Shown here piece after piece: positions 14,938-23,100 of a stretch of DNA of 27,201 nucleotides; position 1 is the stretch's first letter; every line of letters begins with the position of its first letter. The position numbers were made by a program, and so were the translations under genes. The stretch spans positions 1 through 27,201 of the forward strand of contig JBBQKF010000038.1 of NCBI GenBank assembly GCA_038326615.1. The letters are read 5' to 3'. The DNA comes from JBBQKF01 sp038326615. Lineage in GTDB: Bacteria > Bacillota > Clostridia > Saccharofermentanales > UBA5734. Below the pieces are notes generated by a model that was given only the letters and a program-made list of their open reading frames with translations, was not told the DNA's origin and did not search any database.

Positions 14938-16005
14938 ATGAAAACAAAGTTTCTTGGAACAGCAATCGGCAGTATGCCTTTTGACGATGCAGATTATGCA
15001 GCAGGTATTTCTTTGAAATATCTTTCAAATGCGCCAATCTGGCCGCAACTACCTAAGTTGGGACTTAAAGAACAAATGGAAATCCAATATAGCGAAGGAA
15101 TTCCAATGGGCGTTTTAGATTTTGATAAGAGCAGAATGTATTTTGATACAGCATCAGATTATTCTGAAAAGTTTGCTGATTTCTACGAAAACTATATGAC
15201 TGCAATGGATCCAGATGACGGAAACGGTGATTGTTCATCTATGGCAATAAGCGAAGATTTTTCTAAAGGACTTTATGCATTGGAGAGAGCTTTGAAACAA
15301 AAAGAAGGAAAACTTCCTTTTGTTAAAGTTCAGACAACAGGTCCTTGTAGTTTTGCACTTACTCTTGTTGACGAAAACAAAAGAGCAATTTACTATAATG
15401 ACGAATTCCGTGATGTTATAGTCAAGAGCCTTGCAATGAAATGTCGCTGGCAGATTCAGAAATTTCAGCCATATGCACAAACAGTTATATGTTTCATAGA
15501 TGAGCCAATATTATCAGCATTCGGAAGTTCAACATACGTTTCCGTTAACCGTGAAGATGTTGTTGCAATGCTTACAGAAACAATTGATGCAGTTCATGCA
15601 GACAATGCTCTTGCAGGAATTCACTGCTGTGGGAACACAGAGTGGAGTATTCTTATAGATGCAGGCGTTGACATCGTAAACTTTGACGCATTTGGATACG
15701 GAGATACAATTGCTATGTACCCAGAACATGTAAAGAAACACCTCGATAGAGGCGGAATGCTTGCATGGGGTGTAGTTCCTACATCGAAAATTGTTCGTGA
15801 CCAAACCGTAGAATCTCTTGAAGCACAGCTCGAAATGGTTATGGATAATCTTGCATCAAAAGGAATAAGCAAAGAGTTAATTGTTGAACAGGCGATAATC
15901 ACACCTTCTTGTGGAACTGGTTCACTTGATTCTGAAGATGCACTCATCGTTTTTGGACTTGTTGACGAATTGTCAAAAAGAATGAAAGCAAAATACGGAT
16001 TTTAA
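14938..16005 (+). CDS. Compact MetE/UroD-fold zinc methyltransferase-like protein
   Basis: The 355-residue protein matches the COG0620-like 'core' methionine synthase family: FLGTAIGSMP at 5-14, WPQLP at 35-39, and YSEGIP at 51-56. Putative zinc ligands are His229 and Cys231 (GIHCCGNTEW) and Cys325 (ITPSCGTGSL), as in MetE, with Asp or Asn near 248-250 where MetE has a Glu. It lacks the MetE N-terminal half, so it should not use methyl-tetrahydropteroyl-polyglutamate in the MetE manner. Core-MetE/Mes proteins are known to take methyl groups from corrinoids, in some cases probably the corrinoid iron-sulfur protein. A GGAGGAC motif precedes the ATG. Alternatives are a MtaA-like methyl-corrinoid:thiol methyltransferase or another UroD-fold methyltransferase. 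The neighbouring CFeSP genes favour methyl transfer from CFeSP, but this is inference. Confidence 0.75.
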   Translation: MKTKFLGTAIGSMPFDDADYAAGISLKYLSNAPIWPQLPKLGLKEQMEIQYSEGIPMGVLDFDKSRMYFDTASDYSEKFADFYENYMTAMDPDDGNGDCSSMAISEDFSKGLYALERALKQKEGKLPFVKVQTTGPCSFALTLVDENKRAIYYNDEFRDVIVKSLAMKCRWQIQKFQPYAQTVICFIDEPILSAFGSSTYVSVNREDVVAMLTETIDAVHADNALAGIHCCGNTEWSILIDAGVDIVNFDAFGYGDTIAMYPEHVKKHLDRGGMLAWGVVPTSKIVRDQTVESLEAQLEMVMDNLASKGISKELIVEQAIITPSCGTGSLDSEDALIVFGLVDELSKRMKAKYGF

Positions 16006-16032
16006 TTTTTAAAATTTCTAGATTTTTACTTA

Positions 16033-16064
16033 ATATCCAGGCGAAGGTTTCTTCGTCTGGATAT
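16033..16064 (+). terminator. Strong hairpin after the MetE-like gene
   Basis: ATATCCAGGCGAAG (16033-16046) pairs with CTTCGTCTGGATAT (16051-16064) through 14 pairs including one G-T, with a GTTT loop. It starts 28 bases after the stop. Only a short T-run follows, so termination may be partial and the downstream cooC genes may also be reached by read-through. Confidence 0.6.
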
Positions 16065-16226
16065 TTAAAAGTAACAAAGTATGAGCATTTTAATACAAAA
16101 ATTGTTTAGTTTTTAATATATAAATAGTCGATTTGAATATATTATTATTATTGGGAATAAGAAAGCAGATTATAAAAAAATGCATATTATGAAATATATT
16201 CGTAAAATCAAGAGAGGAGACTCCAT

Positions 16227-17009
16227 ATGAAGATTGCAATTTCAGGTAAAGGTGGCGTCGGTAAATCAACATTTGCAGCGGCACTTGCATTATCAATAGC
16301 TAAGCGCGGCGGAAAAGTTCTTGCACTTGATGCAGATCCGGACGCAAACCTTGCAGCAGCTCTTGGGATTTCACACGAACAACAAGAGAAGATTATTCCA
16401 ATATCAAGACAAATTGAGCTTATTGAAGAAAGAACCGGCGTAAAAGTTGATCAATACGGTAAAGTGTTTAAGCTTAATCCAGAAGTTTCAGATATTGCTG
16501 ACCAGTTTGCATTTACTCATAATGGCGTATCATTACTTGTTCTTGGTGCAATCAAGAATGGTGGCGGTGGGTGCGCATGTCCCGAAAGTACTTTTATTAG
16601 AGCACTTGTAACCGATCTTGTTTTGTTTAAGAATGAAACACTAATCATGGATATGGAAGCTGGAATTGAACATTTAGGAAGAGCAACTGCTAAGGGTGTT
16701 GATGTAATGATTGTTGTTGTGGAACCTGGACAGCGTTCGATTGATTGTGCAACTACAGTTATTCGCATGGCAAGTGAAATCGGAATCAAGAAAATGGTTT
16801 TTGTTCTCAATAAAGTAACTAGCAAGGAAGATGAGGATTTTATTAGAGAATCACTACCCGGTCAGGATATAATTGCTGTTATCCCATATTCTAAATCAAT
16901 AAGGAATGCAGATCGTGACGGAGTATCTGTCCTTGATGTATTAGATGAGGATGTTGCTAAGATTTTTAATGATGTCATCACGAAAATTATTGATGGCACG
17001 GAGGCATAA
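16227..17009 (+). CDS. cooC: CooC-type nickel-insertion ATPase (first copy)
   Basis: The 260-residue SIMIBI/MinD-type ATPase has the deviant Walker A GKGGVGKST at 7-15, LDADPDANLAAALG at 34-47, and the CooC hallmark Cys-x-Cys at 116-118 (GGGGCACPE). In CooC1 of Carboxydothermus these cysteines bind nickel at the dimer interface. ATP-driven changes deliver nickel to the C-cluster of CO dehydrogenase. It is cytoplasmic and normal in length. AGAGGAG precedes the ATG. The stop TAA is followed immediately by the start of the second CooC gene. Its exact client, CODH or ACS, is not decided by sequence alone. Confidence 0.9.
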   Translation: MKIAISGKGGVGKSTFAAALALSIAKRGGKVLALDADPDANLAAALGISHEQQEKIIPISRQIELIEERTGVKVDQYGKVFKLNPEVSDIADQFAFTHNGVSLLVLGAIKNGGGGCACPESTFIRALVTDLVLFKNETLIMDMEAGIEHLGRATAKGVDVMIVVVEPGQRSIDCATTVIRMASEIGIKKMVFVLNKVTSKEDEDFIRESLPGQDIIAVIPYSKSIRNADRDGVSVLDVLDEDVAKIFNDVITKIIDGTEA

Positions 17010-17765
17010 ATGAGTTTTTTAATAGCAATCACAGGTAAAGGCGGAGTAGGTAAAACTACTATATCAAGCCTTCTCGTAAAACAACTTATAGCAAATGGTA
17101 AATCACCAGTTCTTGCTATTGATGCAGATCCAAATAGTTGCCTTGATGCAGCTCTTGGCGTTAAAGTTAGTAAAACTGTAGGAACTGCAAGAGAAGAAGT
17201 TAAAATTGAAACACAAAACGGCTTAGGAAGTGGTATATCAAAACAACAGTTATTGCAGGTTAAAATAGCCGAAAGTATGATTGAATCCGAAGGATTTGAT
17301 CTTATAGCTATGGGAAGACCTGAAGGTGCTGGATGTTACTGCTTTGCAAACAACGTTTTGAAATCTGTTATCGCTCAAATATCAGGGCAATACCCATATG
17401 TAGTGCTTGACAATGAAGCAGGTCTTGAGAATCTATCCAGAAGAATTGTTCAGAAAGTAAATCTTCTCGTTTTGGTTTCTGATGCATCTAATTCAGGTTT
17501 AGAAACATTATCACGTTTATATTCTCTAGCAAACGAGATGGACATTCAATATGATAAGTTGCTTTTAATAATTAATCGTATGAGAAGTGATAATCTACCT
17601 ACAAAAATGGAAGAAATCAGAGCATTTACAAAGGCTGATGACGTAATAGGAATTCCTGATAATCTAGAAGTAGCATCATATGCCGAAATGAACAGAAGCT
17701 TTTTAGAATTGCCTGATGAAAACATCGTGTTAAAGCGAATTGACGATTTTATCAAAAAGTTGTAA
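17010..17765 (+). CDS. CooC/AcsF-type nickel-insertion ATPase (second copy)
   Basis: The 251-residue paralogue has the Walker A GKGGVGKTT at 9-17, AIDADPNSCLDAALG at 36-50, and a Cys-x-Cys at 109-111 (GAGCYCF). It differs clearly from the first copy in the middle region, with GKVSKTVGTAREEVK-like residues at about 51-65 in place of the first copy's IPISRQIELIEE. Two different maturases side by side suggest separate clients, for example CODH for one and the acetyl-CoA synthase A-cluster (AcsF role) for the other. The ATG abuts the TAA of the first copy, and its GGAGG lies within that gene, so the two are translationally linked. Which copy serves which enzyme is inference. Confidence 0.88.
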   Translation: MSFLIAITGKGGVGKTTISSLLVKQLIANGKSPVLAIDADPNSCLDAALGVKVSKTVGTAREEVKIETQNGLGSGISKQQLLQVKIAESMIESEGFDLIAMGRPEGAGCYCFANNVLKSVIAQISGQYPYVVLDNEAGLENLSRRIVQKVNLLVLVSDASNSGLETLSRLYSLANEMDIQYDKLLLIINRMRSDNLPTKMEEIRAFTKADDVIGIPDNLEVASYAEMNRSFLELPDENIVLKRIDDFIKKL

Positions 17766-17796
17766 GGTCATTTCTGATTCATATAATAAGTATTTT

Positions 17797-17813
17797 ATGA
17801 AGTTTACCTTCAT
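17797..17813 (+). terminator. Small hairpin after the second CooC gene
   Basis: ATGAAG (17797-17802) pairs with CTTCAT (17808-17813) around a 5-base loop, followed by TTTAAAT. It is weak and probably only slows or partly terminates transcription before the CA-rich repeat. Confidence 0.35.
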
Positions 17814-17820
17814 TTAAATA

Positions 17821-18141
17821 AAAGACACAAAGCACAAACACAAACACAAACACAAACACAAGCACAAACACAAACACAAGCACAAACACAAGCACAAACA
17901 CAAACACAAACACAAACACAAACACCAAACACAAACACAAACACAAACACCAAACACCAAACACATACCACCAAACACCAAACACCAAACACCAAACACA
18001 ATAACAAAAAACATTACAAAAGGACAATACACGAAAAAAGAGCCAGACACAAAAAAGAGCCAGACACAAAAAAGAGCCAGACACAAAACTGAACAAAATA
18101 ACAAAACACAAAACACAAAACACAAAACACAAAACACAAAA
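17821..18141 (+). repeat. CA-rich tandem repeat block immediately upstream of cooS
   Basis: Four adjacent array types fill this stretch, with almost no T on the plus strand. There are 15 contiguous CACAAA/CACAAG hexamers (17833-17922), then a mix of CACAAA and CACCAAA units to about 18000, three perfect 17-mers AAAAAAGAGCCAGACAC (18034-18084), and five perfect CACAAAA heptamers (18107-18141). In-frame stops (TGA 18090, TAA 18099) separate most of it from the cooS frame, so it is not an extension of that protein. As RNA it would be unstructured. It probably lies in the 5' leader of cooS mRNA or contains its promoter region, although no -10/-35 pair is visible inside it. Confidence 0.9.
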
Positions 18142-18179
18142 CTAATAAATTGTTTTTTAAAAACAAAAGGTGGAGGATT

Positions 18180-20129
18180 ATGACAAAGAGTATTGAAGAT
18201 TTCAAAGAAAGAGTAAGTGACAGTGCATCCGTTGAAATGCTAGTAAAAGCGCAGATTGACTGCGTCGAAACTTGTTTTGACCGTATGGATACACAAAAAA
18301 ACCAATGTGGATTTGGCAAAAGCGGTATTTGCTGCAAAATTTGTCATATGGGTCCTTGTCGTATCACCAAAAATTCCCCTCGTGGTATTTGCGGTGCAGA
18401 TGAAGACACAATCGTTGCAAGAAATTACTTAAGAGAAGTAGTTGGCGGAACTGCAGCTCACTCAGACCATGGACGTCACCTTGTTTTAAGACTTAAGAAA
18501 GTTGCACAAGGAAAAGGTAATGGTTATCAGATTAAAGACGAAAAAGCACTCCGCTATGCTGCAAAATTATACGAAATCGAAGAATTTGGTCGCACAAATG
18601 AAGAAGTTGCACTTGACCTCGCTAATCTTTTTCTAGAGGAATTTTCCTCACAGGAAGAACCCCTCAAGACCCTTAAACTTGCTCCATTAAAGAGACAGGC
18701 TGTTTGGGAGAGCAAAGATGTTGCACCTATGGGAATTGATCGCATGTGTGTTGAAGCAATGCATAGAACAACAATGGGCGTTGACCATGACTATAAGAAC
18801 CTTTTGAAACACGCTTTCAGAACTTCACTTGCAGACGGATGGGGCGGTTCAAGAATGGCATCAATCGTTTCGGATATTCTTTTTGGATCACCTGTGCCAG
18901 TAAAGAGTACTGCAAATCTTGGTGTTCTTGGAAATAAAACAGTTAATATTATAATTCATGGGCATGAACCAGCATTGTCAGAAATGCTTACTGTTGCTGT
19001 TTCGGATCCTGAAATTAAAGAATACGCAAAGCAGGCTGGTGCTGATGGAATTACACTTGCAGGAATATGCTGTACAGCAAACGAAATTCTTATGCGTCAC
19101 GGGGTTCCTGTTGCAGGCAATGTATTACAACAAGAACTTGCAATTGTTACAGGAGCTGTCGAAATGATGGTTATTGACGTACAATGCTGTATGCCAAGCC
19201 TTCCTGATGTTGCATCAAAATATCACACAGAAATTATTTCAACAGCTGAGATTGCAAAGACAGTCGGTGCACATGATATTGAATTTAATGAAGATTTTCC
19301 ACTAGAATCAGCAAAATCAATTGTTAAACGTGCAATCGACAATTACAAAAACAGAGATCCACAGAAAGTTCAAATACCTTCAGCAAAAGAGCCTATGGTT
19401 GCAGGATTTAGTGTCAATGCAATTAAACATATGCTTGGTGGTAAATATAGAGCTTCTTTCAGACCTCTTAACGATGCTATTATCCAAAACAGAATCGTTG
19501 GTGTTGTTGGCATCGTTGGATGTAATAACCCTAAGAAAAAAGCTGATGATTATACAAATATTTTAACAAAAGAACTTATAAAGAGAAATGTCCTTGTTCT
19601 TAAAACAGGATGCGCAGCTATTGCATCAGGTAAAGCCGGAATGCTAAAGCCTGAAATCGGTCTTGAACAAGCAGGCGATGGTTTACGTGAAGTATGCGAA
19701 ACTGTTGGTATGCCTCCAATTCTTCATATGGGAAGCTGTGTTGATAACTGTAGAATTCTTGAAGCAGCAACTGAAGTTGTATTTGAAGGTGGACTTGGCG
19801 ATGACCTTGCAGGGCTTCCTGCTGTTGGTGTAGCACCAGAGTGGATGAGTGAAAAAGCTATTGCAATCGGATGCTACTTTGTTGCATCAGGCGTTGACGT
19901 TATTTTAGGACATCCTTTCTACACATCAGGTTCTCAGAAAGTATCAGATTACCTTTACGAAGGAGCAAAAGAAGATTTCGGCGCATCATTCCACTATATA
20001 GATGATCCTTATGTTGCAGCAGACCGCATATTAGAAATTCTTAATGCTGCACGTGAAAATCTTGGCATAAACAAGAAAGTCGAAAGAAAATTATTTGATA
20101 TGAAAGACAGGAGGGAATCGGATGTCTAA
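18180..20129 (+). CDS. cooS: Anaerobic Ni-Fe carbon monoxide dehydrogenase catalytic subunit (CooS/AcsA)
   Basis: The 649-residue protein interconverts CO2 and CO and feeds CO to acetyl-CoA synthase. N-terminal cysteines for the D and B clusters are visible (Cys43, 51, 52, 55, 60, 71). C-cluster ligands are in place: the His260/His262 region (IIIHGHEP), Cys297/298 (GICCTANE), Cys336/337 (DVQCCMPS), Cys448 (VGCNNP), Cys478 (KTGCAAIA) and Cys520 (MGSCVDNC). The start is ATG 18180, preceded by GGAGG; the open frame further up lacks a ribosome site. Its last 8 bases overlap the start of the ACS-CFeSP fusion gene, so synthesis is coupled, as expected for subunits of one CODH/ACS complex. Confidence 0.97.
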   Translation: MTKSIEDFKERVSDSASVEMLVKAQIDCVETCFDRMDTQKNQCGFGKSGICCKICHMGPCRITKNSPRGICGADEDTIVARNYLREVVGGTAAHSDHGRHLVLRLKKVAQGKGNGYQIKDEKALRYAAKLYEIEEFGRTNEEVALDLANLFLEEFSSQEEPLKTLKLAPLKRQAVWESKDVAPMGIDRMCVEAMHRTTMGVDHDYKNLLKHAFRTSLADGWGGSRMASIVSDILFGSPVPVKSTANLGVLGNKTVNIIIHGHEPALSEMLTVAVSDPEIKEYAKQAGADGITLAGICCTANEILMRHGVPVAGNVLQQELAIVTGAVEMMVIDVQCCMPSLPDVASKYHTEIISTAEIAKTVGAHDIEFNEDFPLESAKSIVKRAIDNYKNRDPQKVQIPSAKEPMVAGFSVNAIKHMLGGKYRASFRPLNDAIIQNRIVGVVGIVGCNNPKKKADDYTNILTKELIKRNVLVLKTGCAAIASGKAGMLKPEIGLEQAGDGLREVCETVGMPPILHMGSCVDNCRILEAATEVVFEGGLGDDLAGLPAVGVAPEWMSEKAIAIGCYFVASGVDVILGHPFYTSGSQKVSDYLYEGAKEDFGASFHYIDDPYVAADRILEILNAARENLGINKKVERKLFDMKDRRESDV

Positions 20130-23100
20130 GTTAATATGCAGTGGCGCTATTGATGGTGCAATAGATTTTGTAATTAAAGCCGAAAACATGGTTGCCAGTG
20201 CCATCAAAGAAAAAGGTGAATCCTGCCCCGTAGGATTTCCTGATACCAACTATTATCTTCCAGTAATTTATTCTTTTACAGGAAAGAAAATGAAAACTCT
20301 TGCTGATCTTAAAGAGATTTTAGTTGAAGCAAAAGAATTACTTCCAGCAAGACCTTTAGACAACGTATGGCTTCCATACCTTGGGAACGCCCTCGATGCT
20401 GGTATCGCAGCGCTTTTTGCCTGCGAAGTCATTGAAGCATGTAAATATATAATTGGGCCTAACCCAGTTGATGGAATATTCCTCGGTGCCGCAAATGACG
20501 TTATCATGCGTGAACGTGGAATTGAATTTGTTGATGGCACTGCTCCTGGATTTGCAGCTATTACAGGCGCTGCTCCAGATAATGCAACGGCAGTTAAAAT
20601 CGCAAAAGAACTTCAACAAAAGAACTTATATGTTTTCATGGGTGGTTCAACTAACGGAAAGCAATTCGCAGAACAACTTGCAGAAGAAGGAGTTCAACTT
20701 GGTTGGGAAACAAGACTTGTTCCTTTCGGTAAAGACGTATCTTCATTAATATATGCTCTTGGTTTTGCAAATAGAGCAGCGCTTTCTTTTGGTGGAATTA
20801 AGCCAGGAGATTTTGAAGGCAATCTTAAATACAATAAGAGCAGAATATTTGCTTTTGTACTTGCTTTAGGCGAAGTTACTAATGATAAATATGCAGCAGC
20901 AGCCGGTGCTATAAGTTATGGATTCCCAGTTATCTCTGATACAGATATTCCTGAGATTCTTCCTACCGGCGTATGTACATATGAGCATGTTGTATCAAAT
21001 GTTCCTTATGACCAGATGGTAGAAAGAGCACTTGAAGTACGTGGATGTAAAATCAAAATTGTTAATGTTCCGATTCCTGTTCCATATGGTCCAGCTTTTG
21101 AAGGCGAAAGAATAAGAAAGGAAAATACACATGCAGAATTCGGCGGAAACAAATCTCCTGCCTTTGAATTTGTTACAAGCGTTGAGCCTGATCAAATTAC
21201 CGATGGAGAAATAATCATTATTGGAGAAGATATTGATCAGGTAAAACCTGGAACTGTATTGCCTCTTGGAATTTGGGTAGAAGTTGCTGGAAGAAAAATG
21301 CAATCAGACTTTGAACCAATTCTCGAAAGACAAATTCATCATATGGTAAACGGTGCAGAAGGTATATGGCACATGGGACAAAGAGATATTATCTGGACCC
21401 GTGTTTCTAAAGATGGTTTTGCAAAAGGATTACGGCTTAAGGATTACGGCGAAATTATTCATGCAAAATTCCTTGCTGATTACCCAGCCATCGTTGATAA
21501 AGTAAGAGTAACACTCATTACAGATAAAGAAGAAGTAGAAAGCAGACTTGTTGTTGCGAGAAAAGTTTATGATGAACGTAACAGACGTCTTGAAGCAATG
21601 ACTGATGAATCGGTCGAAATTTTCTATTCATGTCTTTTGTGTCAGTCGTTTGCTCCAAACCATGTTTGTGTTATCACCCCAGAAAGACTTGGCCTTTGCG
21701 GAGCTTATAACTGGCTTGATGGTAAAGCAGCATACGAAATCGATGAAACAGGACCTAACCAACCAATTAAAAAAGGTGAATGCCTTGACGCCAAAAAAGG
21801 AATCTGGGAAGGTGTCAACGAATACGTATATCCAAATAGTCATAAAACAGTTAAAGCATTCAGTGCGTATTCAATAATGGATCGTCCAATGACAAGTTGC
21901 GGCTGTTTTGAAGCAATCGTTGCCTATGTTCCCGAATGTAACGGCGTAATGGTTGTTAACCGTGAATTTTTAGGGGATACACCGGTCGGAATGACCTTCT
22001 CAACGCTTGCAGGAAGTGTTGGAGGTGGACAACAGACTCCTGGATTTATAGGATGCGGTAAAGTTTTCCTTACATCAAAGAAATTCCTTGCTGCTGAAGG
22101 CGGATTTGGAAGACTTGTTTGGATGCCAAAAGAACTCAAAGACCAGCTTCGTGGAGATCTTGAGAAACGATTTAGCGAACAAGGTATTCCTGACTTCTTT
22201 GATATGATCGCAGATGAAACAACTGCAACGTCTGCAGATGATGTTAAATCTTTCATGGAGAAAATAAATCACCCAGCGCTATCACTTGACGATTTGGCAA
22301 ATTATGTACAACAGGAAGATGATGCATCAGAAACGAAAGAAAAAGCTTCTCCAAAAGCTCAGGTTGTGACACAAGATGCATCTGCACAAGTTCCTGTTGC
22401 TGAAACAACAGTTACAGTACCAGCTGATTCTACAGTTATGTCAACAGCCGATTTTGAAGAAATTAAACGCAAACTTTCTGACGAAATAAGAGCATCAGTA
22501 ACAGCTGAAGTTGTTACAAGCATTATCGATGTACTTTCACAGAAATTCTTAGGCGTTGCTGCATCCGTAGCACCGCAACAGAATGTACAGAAAGTTTATG
22601 AAACTGAAGTTGTTAAGCCTAAGTCAAGCGTTGTACACCCATCAGCAGTTCAAAGAATATCAGAAATCCGTTCGTTTGATGTTCATAAAGAAGCTAATGA
22701 AAACTCTGTATGGTCAGTAAAGCTTGGTAATACTAAAGCTGATGGCGGAACTCGTGGCAAGACATATTATGTCGGCGGATCTTCATGTATGCCATTCCAT
22801 TTGTGGGAAGGCGAAGTGCCAAACAGACCACTTGTAGCTATGGAAGTTTTTGACAAAGTTGGTGAAAAATATCCTCAGACATTAAGAGATATTTATAAGG
22901 ATGTAATTGATAATCCTGTCGAAATGGCAAAAGTATGTGTAGAAAAGTACAAAGCTGATCTTATCAGTGTACGTCTTGATGCAACTCACCCTGAGCGCGG
23001 AGACAGATCTGCTCAAGAAGCAGTAGACCTTGTAAAATCAATACTTAAAGCTGTTGATGTTCCTTTGATTATCACAGGACATAACCACTTTGACAAAAAC

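Noticed and set aside
17821..18141. CRISPR array
   Set aside because: Units are 6-17 bp, directly adjacent and without unique spacers; no cas genes are near.
18093..18179. N-terminal extension of cooS into the repeat
   Set aside because: The frame is open upstream but in-frame stops at 18090 and 18099 end it, and the only good ribosome site is the GGAGG before ATG 18180.
17779..18337. Several long minus-strand frames rich in Val, Cys, Leu and Phe across the CA-rich block
   Set aside because: They arise because the tandem repeat has almost no stops on the minus strand; composition is pure repeat translation and there is no ribosome site or family pattern.
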